Below are positions 20,830 to 30,820 of a stretch of 64,000 bases of DNA, in pieces. Below the pieces are notes generated by a model. It was not told the origin of the DNA. It worked only from the letters and a program-made list of their open reading frames with translations, and did no database searches. Both the position numbers and the translations under genes were made by a program. Where the stretch lies: positions 87,617,008-87,681,007 of the forward strand of contig CM042143.1 of the NCBI GenBank assembly GCA_023376005.1, given 5' to 3'. The stretch is from Doryteuthis pealeii (Eukaryota > Mollusca > Cephalopoda > Myopsida > Loliginidae). Position 1 is the first letter of the stretch; the number at the start of each line of letters is the position of its first letter.

Positions 20830-21640
20830 CACGGATGTTTATTTGCAACCTCAGATTTCATGTATATCTTTACACGGCAATCCTCAGGCAGAAAACCCTA
20901 CAGGGAAGCAATAGCTATGACGATTATTTGTTGCTTTACTTTCTGTTTGTGAATCAAATTCGAAAACTTTCCGAAGAAAAAGCGGGAATCGTAAAACCAT
21001 TACAATCTTCAAAATGCAGAGCGGTTCTTTTTAGTTCAAGAAAATAACAATGTAACTGATTTCTGCTCAATAGAAGATGCCATGGCGGCGTTTGCCTGTC
21101 TCTACGACTCAACTCGTTACGCAATGGCGTTGAAGTTTACAGGCTATACGGCCGTGTTGAAACGATAATGTCCGACAGGGGCGCCCAGATGCTGCGCTGA
21201 TAGCTTCATCTGTCAGGCACGGCCTATCTTTATTAACCGGCGTTGATCTAGCGAAAGTGAAACCGTTAGAAATATATAACATTGAAGTAGAAGAGAAAAG
21301 TCAGAGACGTTTGATGTTTCGTAGAAGAGTCGAATTTCCGAAAATAATTAATTAACGAAGCGCGCCTGGCGGCTGACTGTGGTTCAGCATCGACCCAGGG
21401 TCGTTATTGGATTGTTTGAGGCTTTTCATCGGCGGGAAGCGGGGAAGGATCGCTGCTCTTCGCAGGCGGAAGTAATTCGTCTAAGTTTGCGTGACGGTGG
21501 GAATTAATCGTTTGGCTTATGTGTTGTTACAGATTCTGCCTTTATCCATGAAATTCGAATAACTGTAAAGAAATTGAGACACGCACGTATTAAGGCATGT
21601 TGTGTAAAACGATAGGAGAAATGGAGGAAGATACAGCCAG
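20830..21640. other. No gene recognised; GC-richer, repeat-poor stretch
   Basis: No recognised repeat. Composition is less AT-rich than the neighbourhood (21060-21480). Possibly unique intergenic DNA; no coding frame is convincing. Confidence 0.4.

Positions 21641-21641
<1 letters not shown>

Positions 21642-21680
<39 letters not shown>
21642..21680. repeat. (CA)n microsatellite
   Basis: About 19 CA units. Confidence 0.95.
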
Positions 21681-21683
<3 letters not shown>

Positions 21684-21769
21684 GATATCTGTTATCACTA
21701 CGTTACCTTTATGTATACGATGTCTGCTTGGAATGTGTTCAGCCATTGTTAAAATTAGCAAGAATATGC

Positions 21770-22332
21770 TCCCTCCAGGCGTAAGTATTTAAGTTTTAAT
21801 GTAATGATATATATCAAATTAGAAAGACTAACGAAATTAAATAAGAACACATATAAAAAGATTGCACTTATTTTAATTACCGTATTTGACGGCATATAGG
21901 ACGCACATTTTCCCCCAAAATTTTAGCTAAAAAAATTGCCCTGCATCTTATACATCGTAGGTAAAGTGAAACCAAGGATAAGAATCCCATTGGACTTTAC
22001 AGTCACAGGAGGCGCTGTAACTTCAGGAGCACAAAAAACTATATTATAGTCTTCCGAGACTGAAATGTCAAGGATAACAAATAATGCTTGTGTAATACAC
22101 AGCTAGACTGGTTTCAACAATATATGCTTAAATACACTAAAACTTTTTTTTTTCCTGAATCTGACCTGCTGAAATGGGGATGCATCTTATATGCCCGTAC
22201 GTCTTATATGCCGTCAAATACGGTATATATTAATAAGTTTCTATATAAAATTATTCGTACGATTGATTTTAATACATTGGAGAATAAAACAATAATATCA
22301 ACAGCAGATCAAATTAATTATGTAATAAACAT
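21770..22332 (-). mobile_element. Helitron-like copy interrupted by a MITE and truncated by a foldback element
   Basis: The left part (GCGTAAGTATTTAAGTTTTA; TCAAATTAGAAAGACTAACG) and right part (TTTCTATATAAAATTAT; TTTTAATACATTGGAGAAT) match the copy at 53389 in order. They are split at 21878-22225. The right side is lost at the foldback element starting 22334. Confidence 0.7.
21880..22223. mobile_element. MITE with ~24 bp TIRs and TA target duplication
   Basis: The ends are CCGTATTTGACGGCATATAG and its inverted copy (TATATGCCGTCAAATACGG), each flanked by TA (21878-21879, 22224-22225). 344 bp, non-coding, inserted in a Helitron-like element. TA duplication and TIR type suggest a Tc1/mariner-superfamily partner. 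Confidence 0.85.
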
Positions 22333-22502
22333 GTGGCTTTTTTTAGCCGACAATTTTTGGGAGAATATGTGCTTAATAGAAGTTGTACCTAATTTTTGAA
22401 AGTTAGTTAATTAATAATTAATTAATTAGGCGGGCATACCTATATTTAAATGCAATGCTAAACAAATCGAGAAAATTCTAAACAAAACGAAAAATCTAAG
22501 AA

Positions 22503-22575
22503 AGTCCGGTTGGTGTAGGGGTTACGGTCTTCGCCTGTCAGCTTGACGGTCAGAGTTCGAATCACGCACAAGGCG
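22503..22575 (+). other. tRNA-Asp-like SINE head (A and B boxes)
   Basis: A-box-like TTGGTGTAGGGGTTACGG, an anticodon-loop region CGCCTGTCA as in tRNA-Asp(GTC), and B-box GAGTTCGAATC in the right spacing. The acceptor stem does not close, so it is not a functional tRNA gene. It is expected to act as an internal pol III promoter. Confidence 0.65.
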
Positions 22576-22591
22576 GGCTTCCTATCTATAG

Positions 22592-22633
22592 CTCTGCTGA
22601 TGAGGCCTAATAGGCCGAAATGTACATAGAGAG
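22592..22633 (+). ncRNA. Hammerhead ribozyme motif, canonical core
   Basis: CTGATGA at 22597-22603. Stem II is GGCC/GGCC around loop TAATA (604-616), with the conserved G-C closing pair. GAA lies at 617-619. Stem III is AUG/CAU (620-622 with 625-627) with a 2-nt loop, as in the very short stem III of retroelement hammerheads that work as dimers. The cleavage base is A628. Stem I is CTCT/AGAG (592-595 with 630-633), preceded by one G-G mismatch at the innermost position. That mismatch may weaken activity. The core residues are all present. Confidence 0.7.
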
Positions 22634-22836
22634 ATTGATTTTGCTCAATTTGTTTAGCCTTACATTTAAATATAGGTATGTCCGCCTAATTAATTAATTA
22701 TTAATTAATTAACTTTCAAAAATTAGGTACGACTTCTATTAAGCTCATATTCTCCCAAAAATTGTCGGCTAAAAAAGCCATATCAAAAACACATCGCTTG
22801 TGTATTTACTTCTCATACTGTCATGTAAAAAAGTCA

Positions 22837-22845
22837 TATATATAT

Positions 22846-22904
<59 letters not shown>
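22837..22904. repeat. (TA)n(GT)n microsatellite
   Basis: TA run with one interruption, then GT. Confidence 0.95.
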
Positions 22905-23202
22905 TAAATAGTTTAACAATTATTACTTCTCTCGTTTTTATACATTGATATTTATAAGGAATATGTCACACCTTTTCAACATCTACTCGTGGGCCAATCA
23001 CGTTTGGCTTTTTCGATTTCACGTGTTTCTATCATTAATTTTCGCTCTCGCATGCAATAATCACGTCATCAACATTCAACTATAAACGCCACTCAGCTAA
23101 CGGTAACGAACCTTTTTATCCACATATCTTTCTAATTCACCGCATACAAAACATCCATCACCTTTTATCCACATAAATCATTGTTTTCTTTTCATTTTCA
23201 CA

Positions 23203-23249
23203 GTCCTGAAGAAGGTTTCCATTGTAAATCGAAATGTTCGAGCATCGAC
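23203..23249 (+). ncRNA. Hammerhead-like motif (one-base insertion in core)
   Basis: Stem I is GTC/GAC (203-205 with 247-249). CTGAAGA lies at 206-212, then one extra A. Stem II is GGTTT/AAATC. GAA lies at 231-233. Stem III is ATGT/GCAT with loop TCGA. The cleavage base is C246. All helices can form. The unpaired base between CTGAAGA and stem II departs from the canonical core. Confidence 0.45.
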
Positions 23250-23297
23250 TATAAATTTCCATCCATCATAACATCCCGTGTTTGTTTCTAAATTTTG

Positions 23298-23300
<3 letters not shown>

Positions 23301-23343
<43 letters not shown>
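23301..23343. repeat. (TA)n microsatellite
   Basis: Lies between two oppositely oriented hammerhead-like segments. Confidence 0.95.
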
Positions 23344-23346
<3 letters not shown>

Positions 23347-23389
23347 TCAATAAATGAAGGAAAAAACTTTAAACTTGCTTCATTACAAT

Positions 23390-23428
23390 AATTTATTTCA
23401 ACCGTATTACTACGGCATCTTCAGGTAA
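23390..23428 (-). ncRNA. Hammerhead-like motif
   Basis: Minus strand: CTGAAGA (complement of 23418-23424), then T. A GCCGTA...TACGGT stem follows, then T and GAAA. A stem I partner is weak. Confidence 0.35.
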
Positions 23429-23536
23429 TCACAAGAACATGACTCTTACATTCACTGGCACTAGGCACATTGTGCTCTCTTTACGGTCTACCTGCATCAG
23501 CTTGGTTAAACCACACATGGAAAGATCCTAACTACA

Positions 23537-23539
<3 letters not shown>

Positions 23540-23589
<50 letters not shown>
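23540..23589. repeat. (TA)n microsatellite
   Basis: About 25 TA units. Confidence 0.95.
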
Positions 23590-23593
<4 letters not shown>

Positions 23594-23739
23594 CTAAAAA
23601 ACAAACATCCAAAAATCTTATTCCCTTCGCCGAAGAGCATAGGCCTGGTTTGTTATTGTTCACTCAACGTCCCCGTACCTCATATGGTAGAGGCGTATCA
23701 GTATCATTGACAGGTTAATTTCGCAAGGATTGTCCGGTG

Positions 23740-23835
23740 CGTATCGTGGCCGAAGCAGTATAGTCTCTGACTCTGTCTGCTGAAGTCCCGGTTTCGATTT
23801 TTGTCAGAGGGAAATCGTTAATATACATCGCTAAT
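23740..23835 (+). mobile_element. tRNA-like SINE fragment
   Basis: GTGGCCGAAGCAGTATAG (A-box, Ser/Leu-like) and CCCGGTTTCGATTTTT (B-box, degraded) with tRNA-like spacing. Short, with no body recognised. Confidence 0.45.
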
Positions 23836-24034
23836 GAGACTTAATAAAGTTGAAACAATCTGTACGATGTTCTACACACCGAACATTCCTTTTCCGAAAT
23901 TCACTTGTCATGATTATTTTCTATAATTATCGAATTTTATGCGATATACGCATTGTAATAGCCTTCAAGCAAAAATATAAATAATAATATATACTTTATT
24001 CAACAATGCTTCTAAAAAACAAACATCTAAAAAT

Positions 24035-24037
<3 letters not shown>

Positions 24038-24069
<32 letters not shown>

Positions 24070-24311
24070 TCGTCGGGGCGGCCTAAAATCGGTATCAGCC
24101 AGTCAGCGAGGGAGTCTATCCCCTTTTCAATAGCGCTAGACTAAGGAGATTGTTTTAGCATCTGAGGTGGAGCGCCACACCTACCATCAGCTCCGTACTT
24201 TACCGCACAGATCCCTGTGCTACTCATACGCTGAGTTGACGGAGACCGGTATCGAACTAGGAACCTTGTGGTTTCTAGCCGAACGCTCTACCGACTGAGC
24301 TGACCCAGCCC
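24038..24311 (-). mobile_element. SINE family A with (TA)n tail
   Basis: Full head to tail on the minus strand. The head end is GCTCAGTCGGTAGAGCG in complement at 24280-24300, and the tail is CGACGACTT plus a TA run. CTTTATA occurs at both outer edges (24035-24041 and 24312-24318), which would place the TA array inside the insertion as the SINE tail. Confidence 0.85.
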
Positions 24312-24319
24312 CTTTATAA

Positions 24320-25084
24320 AAGAAGGTAGTACATATTTTGAATTAATGCGAAATCGCATCTGCTTTGTTTCTTGCCTCCCAGGTCTGATCACTGAAATGT
24401 GGGAAATTGTCACATCAACAAAAGAAACGTTCTCTAAAGTGGAATTATATATAGAAATCTTTTAAGACAGAAACAAAGATGAGAAAAAGTGCTAATTCAG
24501 TTACCATCAATTGTGGCCTAATAATAAAGAATTTCTCAAAGCGTAGAAAATAGGGGACGGGGGGTAAACACGCCAGGATTATTCTTCATCGACATCAGCA
24601 GGGTCACCCCCTTTTTTTTTGTTGCCAACTGTTCGATTTGCAACTATTTGTGGTTGATTGATTTATCTACTTTCTTATCGATCCTCACCAGGCTTCACAG
24701 CAAATGAGATGAACCACAAAGTAACTAATTTAAACTGTTCGGTTCTTCAGACATGAAGACATATCTTCAAGTAATACAAATAATACAAGATCCCATCTGA
24801 TGAGACTGAATTTTAGGGAGCTATATTAAATCAACTTAGATTTATATAGGCCCCAATTTTGGTCGAAATAAATCTATTATGGAATTATGGTGTTGAGTTC
24901 TTCCTTCCTTTCTATGATAAATATTGCTCTGTATATAATCTAAAAAGTTTATTATACATTGAGCTCTCTTTAGTGATTTAAAGATTCGCTGTATTTATAC
25001 ATACTGGATCATACAATATTAATACAGTGTATCTTAGAAATCACATATAGAATCATCCCTTACTACCAAGTTTTGGATAAATCT

Positions 25085-25085
<1 letters not shown>
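24320..25085. other. No gene recognised
   Basis: AT-rich, unclassified. Confidence 0.45.

Positions 25086-25087
<2 letters not shown>

Positions 25088-25120
<33 letters not shown>
25088..25120. repeat. (TA)n microsatellite
   Basis: About 16 units. Confidence 0.95.
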
Positions 25121-25122
<2 letters not shown>

Positions 25123-25162
25123 TATGTTTATGTTATGTTATATATTATGAATATACCTATTG

Positions 25163-25290
25163 ATAATAGAGGTTCGGTCTCTATTTTTCTGTAACCGAAA
25201 CTACGTAACTGCTTACGTCACAGTCATTTCAGGAATTAAGTTTATCAATGAGTATTTAATTTAAAGGCAGTATCATTACAACATAAAAAT
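25163..25290 (+). mobile_element. Helitron-like 5' fragment
   Basis: TAATAGAGGTTCGGTCTC, then CTGTAACCGAAACTACGTAA and TTTATCAATGAGTATTTAAT, as in the other copies. The 3' part is absent. Confidence 0.6.
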
Positions 25291-25516
25291 CTTAAAATTC
25301 TATAAAAAATCAATTAACAGTCAAATTTTCACGAAAATTTCGATGCTTATTCACCTTTAGATGAATATATGTATAAAATATTTTTTTCCTAAAATATATT
25401 AGGGGAAATATTTTTTTTACTCCTCCCCCCACACACTTATTCATTTTTATGAAATCCGAACAAAATATATTTTACTCGCACGATTTTTAAAATTTTTCTC
25501 TAAAGAACTCTGATGA

Positions 25517-25562
<46 letters not shown>

Positions 25563-25565
25563 GTA
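25517..25565. repeat. (TA)n(TATG)n microsatellite
   Basis: TA run followed by TATG units. Confidence 0.95.
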
Positions 25566-25770
25566 TTATATATATATCATCTCATTCAACGGGAAGGAAG
25601 TCTTTTCAATGTCATATTTGCATCAAACTTTGTGGATCTGCAGTAGGTTTGATGAGTCATTTGAGGGCTCATGCAAGGAAGGGTTTTGGTGGTGGAGTTG
25701 TGGGATTGTGAGGGACGGCAATGATCTGTAAAGATTATACTATTGCCATTATATATATATGTCAATATCA

Positions 25771-25964
25771 TATATATTTAGGGAAACATTTTTGGTTGTT
25801 TTAGAAGCATGAAAAAAATGAAGGTCAGAAACAAAATGATGAATATTGTGTTCGTAATCTTATTAATTTATCAATATTTAGATCACAATATTCATAATTT
25901 TGTTTCTGCTCTTTTTTTTTTTTTCGTGCTTCTAAGACAACCAAAAATTTTTCCCGAATATATA
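25771..25964. repeat. Foldback hairpin, ~80 bp arms, 33 bp spacer
   Basis: Arms 25771-25850 and 25884-25964 are inverted copies (GAAACATTTTTGGTTGTTTT outside; AACAAAATGATGAATATTGTG-like inside). Flanked by TA-rich DNA on both sides. Confidence 0.8.
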
Positions 25965-26054
25965 ATATGCTTCTAAAATAACCAAATATATATAAAGAAA
26001 GTAATCCTTTGTCACATCCTAATTGTACGGAGGGTTTCAATGTGCGTGTGTGGG

Positions 26055-26317
26055 AGGGGCGTGGTGTAAAGGTTAGAGTCGTAGGAAATGGACTCGTCGT
26101 CCCGAGTTCAACGAGGCTTTTTGCATTTCACATACCGATAATACTTGGAAAGGTATGCATCTAATTACTCTCCCCCTGTAATGGGCAAATAGTAGGTCAG
26201 ACTGGGATCTTTCATCTTGGCTACGTAACCAACTAGGAGAAGGAAAACTCTGAATTCAAACCTGTTAAACCCTTAAGGAATTCACCTTGTGTCACATTCT
26301 GCTCCTGCGGAAGGGTT

Positions 26318-26319
<2 letters not shown>
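26055..26319 (+). mobile_element. SINE family B with (TA)n tail
   Basis: A-box (CGTGGTGTAAAGGTTAGAG), B-box partly deleted (CGAGTTCAACGAGG), complete body to GCGGAAGGGTTGG, then directly a TA array. Confidence 0.85.

Positions 26320-26362
<43 letters not shown>
26320..26362. repeat. (TA)n microsatellite
   Basis: Grows directly from the 3' end of the SINE B at its left. Confidence 0.95.
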
Positions 26363-26368
<6 letters not shown>

Positions 26369-26385
26369 TGTTTGTGTGTCTGTCC

Positions 26386-26588
26386 TGTGAAAATCCTGAA
26401 CGAGGCTGTTTGCATTTCACTTTGTACTGGTGCCATTGGAAAAGGCATGGATTTGCTATGGGTAAAATAGTAGGGCAGACTGGGTTTTTTGCTTTAGTTA
26501 ACCAACTCAGTCTAGAAATAAACCTCTGTTTTCAAGCCAGCTTTAATCCACTTAAAATTGATCATAGCGGAGGGGCTGGTTAAATACA
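26386..26588 (+). mobile_element. SINE family B, second diverged copy
   Basis: GAAAATCCTGAACGAGGCTG onward through AGGGCAGACTGGGTTTT to GCGGAGGGGCTGGTTAAAT. The head is missing. Confidence 0.7.
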
Positions 26589-26602
26589 TATATACCCTGG
26601 AC

Positions 26603-27055
26603 ACTAATTTGACCCATAGATGGGACATTAACAGGTACTATCACTTCTGGTCAGTGGACCTGGGAGTAATGGCAATGAGGGGGTACTCTCCAGAACTCTA
26701 TAAATGGAACCTCAGCACTAGATGGATTTTAGCATCTTACCCAGGACACTAAAGCACTATTTTACCCATAGGTGGGACCCTAACAGGGACAACCTCTTCG
26801 GGCCAGAGTGGACCTGGAAGTAATGGCAATAAAGGTATATTCTCCGCTCCCCAGAACTCCAGGATAGGAACCTCACCATTAGATACAGTTTAACGTCATA
26901 CCCAAAACACTAAAACTTTATTTGATCCATAGATGTGACACTAACCAATACAACCACTTCGGGTCAGAGTGGACCTGAGAGTAATGGCAATAAGCTTCGG
27001 AATTGGAACCTCACCATTAGATGCAGTTTAGCGCCATTTTCAGGACACCGAGAAG
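26603..27055 (-). mobile_element. Repeat C: one ~150 bp segment present three times in tandem
   Basis: The segment ATAGATGGGAC ... GGAACCTCA ... CCAGGACAC(T) occurs at ~26605, ~26762 and ~26922 with increasing internal deletion. It is a local tandem triplication of the middle of repeat C. Confidence 0.7.
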
Positions 27056-27455
27056 AGCCGAGATTTGTGTAGTTGCATTGACTTGTCTGTTTGTAACATT
27101 TTGTTTTATGAACGTTTGTCTTAATATGAGCGAGAATCAATATCATTACTATGTACGCATATTTCTATTAACAAAGAAATCTTTCATTGTCTTTGCTTAA
27201 GGCAAATAGAATTACAGCTTAGCGTATTCTTGATTTCTGACGTTAATTCTTCTCAATTTATATGGAAATTTTCTCGTTTTTTTTTTTTTTTTTTAATTTT
27301 TTTTTTTACTTTTTGTCTTGAATTTACTCTTTAAGTACATCTTAAATCTACTTGGAGAACCGAGAAAGGTTTCATGAAATATTGTCTATATTTTACTTAT
27401 CTACTTTTTCTTTATTGATTTTACTCTTGTAAATAAATATAATTGGTGACGAAAA

Positions 27456-27636
27456 TTATATCTATCTATCTATCTCTATCTATCTATTTATCTATCCAAG
27501 TATGTTCATTCCTTCCATTCTTCCTTTCTATCTATTTCAGTCTGTTTCTTTCTCTTCCTTTCTTTTTCTTTCTCTATATATCTATCTATCTGATATCCGT
27601 CTGACGCACACACATACACTCACACACTCTCTCTCT

Positions 27637-27691
<55 letters not shown>
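27456..27691. repeat. (ATCT)n, CT-rich, (TA)n and (GT)n compound microsatellite
   Basis: ATCT units at 27460-27495, imperfect TTTCT, TA at 27639-27677, then GT. Confidence 0.9.
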
Positions 27692-27795
27692 TAAGGTAGC
27701 ATGGATATGGAATCAACACCTAGTTACTATGAGTTCCTCGCCTATACGATCGTCAGACAGACACCGAATCTCCATTATAATATGATATACCGAAC
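27692..27795. mobile_element. Repeat G fragment joined to an inverted Helitron-like 5' end
   Basis: TTAAGGTAGCATGGATATGG ... TCGCCTATACGAT matches G (plus). GACACCGAATCTCCATTATA matches the Helitron-like 5' terminus in complement. Confidence 0.5.
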
Positions 27796-27799
27796 GAGG

Positions 27800-28890
27800 A
27801 AACGATACTCAACCAACTATTATTCTTCCTACATATACGATCCATTCCTTTTGTAGATTTGTGATGCTAAAAATATCTCCAAAGATTTATACATCAAAGT
27901 TAAACAAATAAAATTTTATTACGAGTTAGATGGTTTTTTTTTTCACTTCCTATCGATTTTCATGTCATTACCATAAGAAAGAAAACAAAGATAATCTATT
28001 GTATATTGTCGTTCGTGATGTAACTTACTTCGTTTTTTTTTACTGATTAACTGAATCTCGTATTCAGTGTTTTGTTTTCGATTACTTCTATATTTCGAAA
28101 AGCCAAAAAAAAAAAAAAAAAACCCTAAACAAACCCCGAACAAAAACAACTGACAATTGAATGAAATAAAACCAGCCTTAATTTAATGAAATTTCACTAT
28201 GTCCCTTTGCAACATTGTTAGCTCAATTAAAATAGAGTTGTAGGTAGGTAAATCTCTAATGTGACGTGGCGAGATCTATTTGGAGTGTGTGTATGTACGG
28301 TCATTACTTTCAATATGTGACGTAGCATCTAATTGAAGGAGTATGTAGTTTTTTTTATTACTTATCTTATACTGTTCTACTTATCTCTTGACTGGATCCG
28401 TTTAGGTTTCTGCTATTCTGTGTCTGTTGTGCTGGTTGGCTTCTTTCGGTTTTTATTGGGGTCCGAAACAACTTGGGGTCTCTTTGCGTCTGTTGACAGT
28501 TCTTAATAACGAACACAAGACGTTCTTATTTTTTCTAAGCTCATTTTCTTTTTCATCAACTCAAGTTGGAGATTTGGGTCTAGAACAAACACACCGCCAT
28601 TGCGATGCGTCTTCTCCAAAACCCTCAGCCAGACTGCCCAAACTTTTCACTCTTTCTTTCATTCTTGTCACGGTTAACACTTTTCGACCAATCAGAAGAC
28701 AACAGGTCAGTCGTTCACACGTCATCCTTAATTCTAGTTAATTTCCACTATTACATAACTTATAACAAAAAATCTTGGGTTTTAATAGATCTCATAATTT
28801 TAAACCTTAATTACGTTACTTTACAAAATCTATCTTTCTATTCTTTCTTCTGAAGTCCAAGTCTTAATGAGATATATCAACATCTTAACA
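27800..28890. other. No gene recognised
   Basis: AT-rich, with an A-run at 28104-28122. Frames at 28427-28853 have no recognised domain. Confidence 0.45.
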
Positions 28891-28894
28891 TATT

Positions 28895-29150
28895 CCTATA
28901 CGTGGTATAATGGTTAGAAAATGGACTCGTCGACTCTAGTTCAAATCCTGGATGAGGCAGTTTGTATTTCACATAGCGCTAATACACTTGGGATATGTGT
29001 GCATCCAACTACTCTCCCTCCAGCTATGGGTAAATAGTAAGGCATACTAGGCTCTTTAACCATGGTTGGGTAACCAGTCTAGGAGAAAGAAAACTGAGTT
29101 CAAACCTGTTAAACTCCACTTAAGAAATTGACCATGTTTGTAAGGAGGGG

Positions 29151-29152
<2 letters not shown>
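28895..29152 (+). mobile_element. SINE family B with (TA)n tail
   Basis: A-box (CGTGGTATAATGGTTAG), B-box (TAGTTCAAATCCTGG), body to GTAAGGAGGGGGG, then TA. Confidence 0.85.

Positions 29153-29195
<43 letters not shown>
29153..29195. repeat. (TA)n microsatellite
   Basis: Directly appended to the SINE B 3' end. Confidence 0.95.
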
Positions 29196-29198
<3 letters not shown>

Positions 29199-29231
29199 GT
29201 AAAATATGAGGAATGAAAGAACAAAACTCAG

Positions 29232-29290
29232 ACAAAAATGTGTAGTATATTTCGCTGGAGAATTGAACTCGGCGTCTTCAGCTTTTATTG
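29232..29290 (-). ncRNA. Hammerhead-like motif, weak
   Basis: Minus strand: GCTGAAGA, then CGCCGAG...CTCCAGC as an interrupted stem II, then GAAATAT. Stem III (ATAT/ACAT-like) and stem I are weak. Confidence 0.3.
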
Positions 29291-29439
29291 AATTATCAGG
29301 ATCATCAAGTGTTTTATAGAAGGGGAAAGTAAGTAGGTGGGTAAGTTTTGTAGTAATACTGTTATTGTTCTATTCTCGAACGTATTAAAAGCAATCATTT
29401 GTATAATTTTATATTGAAATCAATTAGAATAAAGAAAAA

Positions 29440-29547
29440 TAAGTTATTTTTTTTGTGATCGTATTTAATTTCATTAGTCTTTCTAATTCGATGTAATATT
29501 TAATTATATTAAAACTTAAATACTTGTGCCCTGGGGGCGCATATTTT
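29440..29547 (+). mobile_element. Helitron-like 3' terminal fragment
   Basis: TATTAAAACTTAAATACTTG, then the hairpin TGCCC TGG GGGCG, then CATATTTTTG and CTAG|T at 29544-29548. Confidence 0.75.
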
Positions 29548-29574
29548 TGCTAGTTAGAACAAATCACGAATGAA

Positions 29575-29850
29575 ATGTTATGAAATATTTTTTTCTTTTC
29601 TTTCATTCTTTTTGTTTCTTTCCCTTTTATTCTTCCTTTTTTTTCTTTTTCTTCCTTTCTTTCAGCCTTTTCTTCTTTCATTCTTTGCTTTTATTCTTTC
29701 TTTTTTTCATTCATTCTTTTTTTATTTTTTCCTTTTCATTCTTTCTTTTTTTCCCTTTTTTCTTTGTTTTTCCCTTTTTCTTTATTTTTATGTTTATTTT
29801 ATCCTCCACATTTCATTCTTTTTTTACTCTTCTTCCTCAAAGATAGTTTT
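29575..29850. repeat. T/C-rich low-complexity tract
   Basis: TTTTTCTTTC-type sequence. The Phe-rich frames across it are compositional. Confidence 0.8.
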
Positions 29851-30409
29851 ATTATTGGGCATTGGATTTTTTTAATATCAAAAACCATATTTAATATGAT
29901 AAAAAAATTCACATCTATTAATCTTAAACTCTTAGAAATGAAGTTTTTTTGTTAAAGAAATAAAAGAATGCTGGAGCGGCCATTGAAAAACATTTTTGTT
30001 GATATTCATGAGGAAGCGCGGTAAAAAAAAAAAATCCCGCCTTGCTGTTAATATCCGATGTGAAATTCAATGTGAATTTGAAAAAAAAAATGGCGACCAT
30101 AGAGGATGACATCGTTGATGTTGGGATGTTGAAGACATCGGATTCAAATGGATTTGTAAGGTTTCATCTTGTTGTGTTCAGTTCACTGTGAAGGAAAAAA
30201 AAAAAACCTTCAACAAAAACGCATACACGTACGCAAACACACACACAAACACACATAGACACAAACCAAATCTCGTATACACAACCACTTTCTTAATGTA
30301 AATACACATACACACTCACACATACACAATACATAGCCACACATATAACGGTTAAATACGAGGGTTTGGTGAAATATTCACTGTCAATATTTATTTACTA
30401 ACCACTCCC
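29851..30409. other. No gene recognised; imperfect (CA)n at 30220-30345
   Basis: AT-rich DNA and ACACACAAACACAC-type repeats. Confidence 0.5.
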
Positions 30410-30645
30410 CCATGAACAGGGGCCCTCTTGGCTGAGACTGAAGAATACACCGACTACGCCTTTGCAGAGGGATAACCCCCTTAAGTGGGACACCTGTTGG
30501 CCGTGGGTGTCGACCTGTGATGCTTAAGGACGGAATCTTGGTGCCTGAGCAGTCCATGACTTGAACGAAAGAAAAAAATGTTTTCGGCATAAAATAACCC
30601 ACCAAGTGTTGACATGCCGTAAAATCCAACCAACCAACTTTCTTT
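30410..30645 (+). mobile_element. Repeat C, internally deleted
   Basis: The head (ACACCGACTACGCCTTTGCA; GGGTGTCGACCTGTGATGC) is joined after GAGCAGTCCATGACTT to the tail (TTCGGCATAAAATAACCCAC; GCCGTAAAATCCAACCAACC). Confidence 0.7.
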
Positions 30646-30655
30646 AATGTAAACA

Positions 30656-30673
30656 CACGCACGCACAAACACA

Positions 30674-30709
<36 letters not shown>

Positions 30710-30727
30710 ACACACACATACACACAT

Positions 30728-30762
<35 letters not shown>
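30656..30762. repeat. (CA)n and (TA)n microsatellites
   Basis: CA units to 30720, then interrupted TA. Confidence 0.95.
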
Positions 30763-30820
30763 GAGTTAAGTAAACAAACAAATGTGTTTTATTCTTTTAT
30801 ATGGATTTAAGCCGACAATT

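Larger units (their letters stand above)
22334..22780. mobile_element. Foldback element carrying a tRNA-like head and hammerhead ribozyme
   Basis: The arms 22334-22452 and 22663-22780 (~118 bp) are inverted copies: GCCGACAATTTTTGGGAG at the outside, GGCGGGCATACCTATATTTA at the inside. Between them lie ~210 bp containing a tRNA-Asp-like sequence (22503-22575) and a hammerhead ribozyme core (22592-22633). A related element with the same arm family lies at 30821-31094. No protein coding. Confidence 0.8.

Noticed and set aside
22503..22575. Functional tRNA-Asp gene
   Set aside because: Anticodon-loop resemblance only; the stems do not pair and it lies inside a foldback element.
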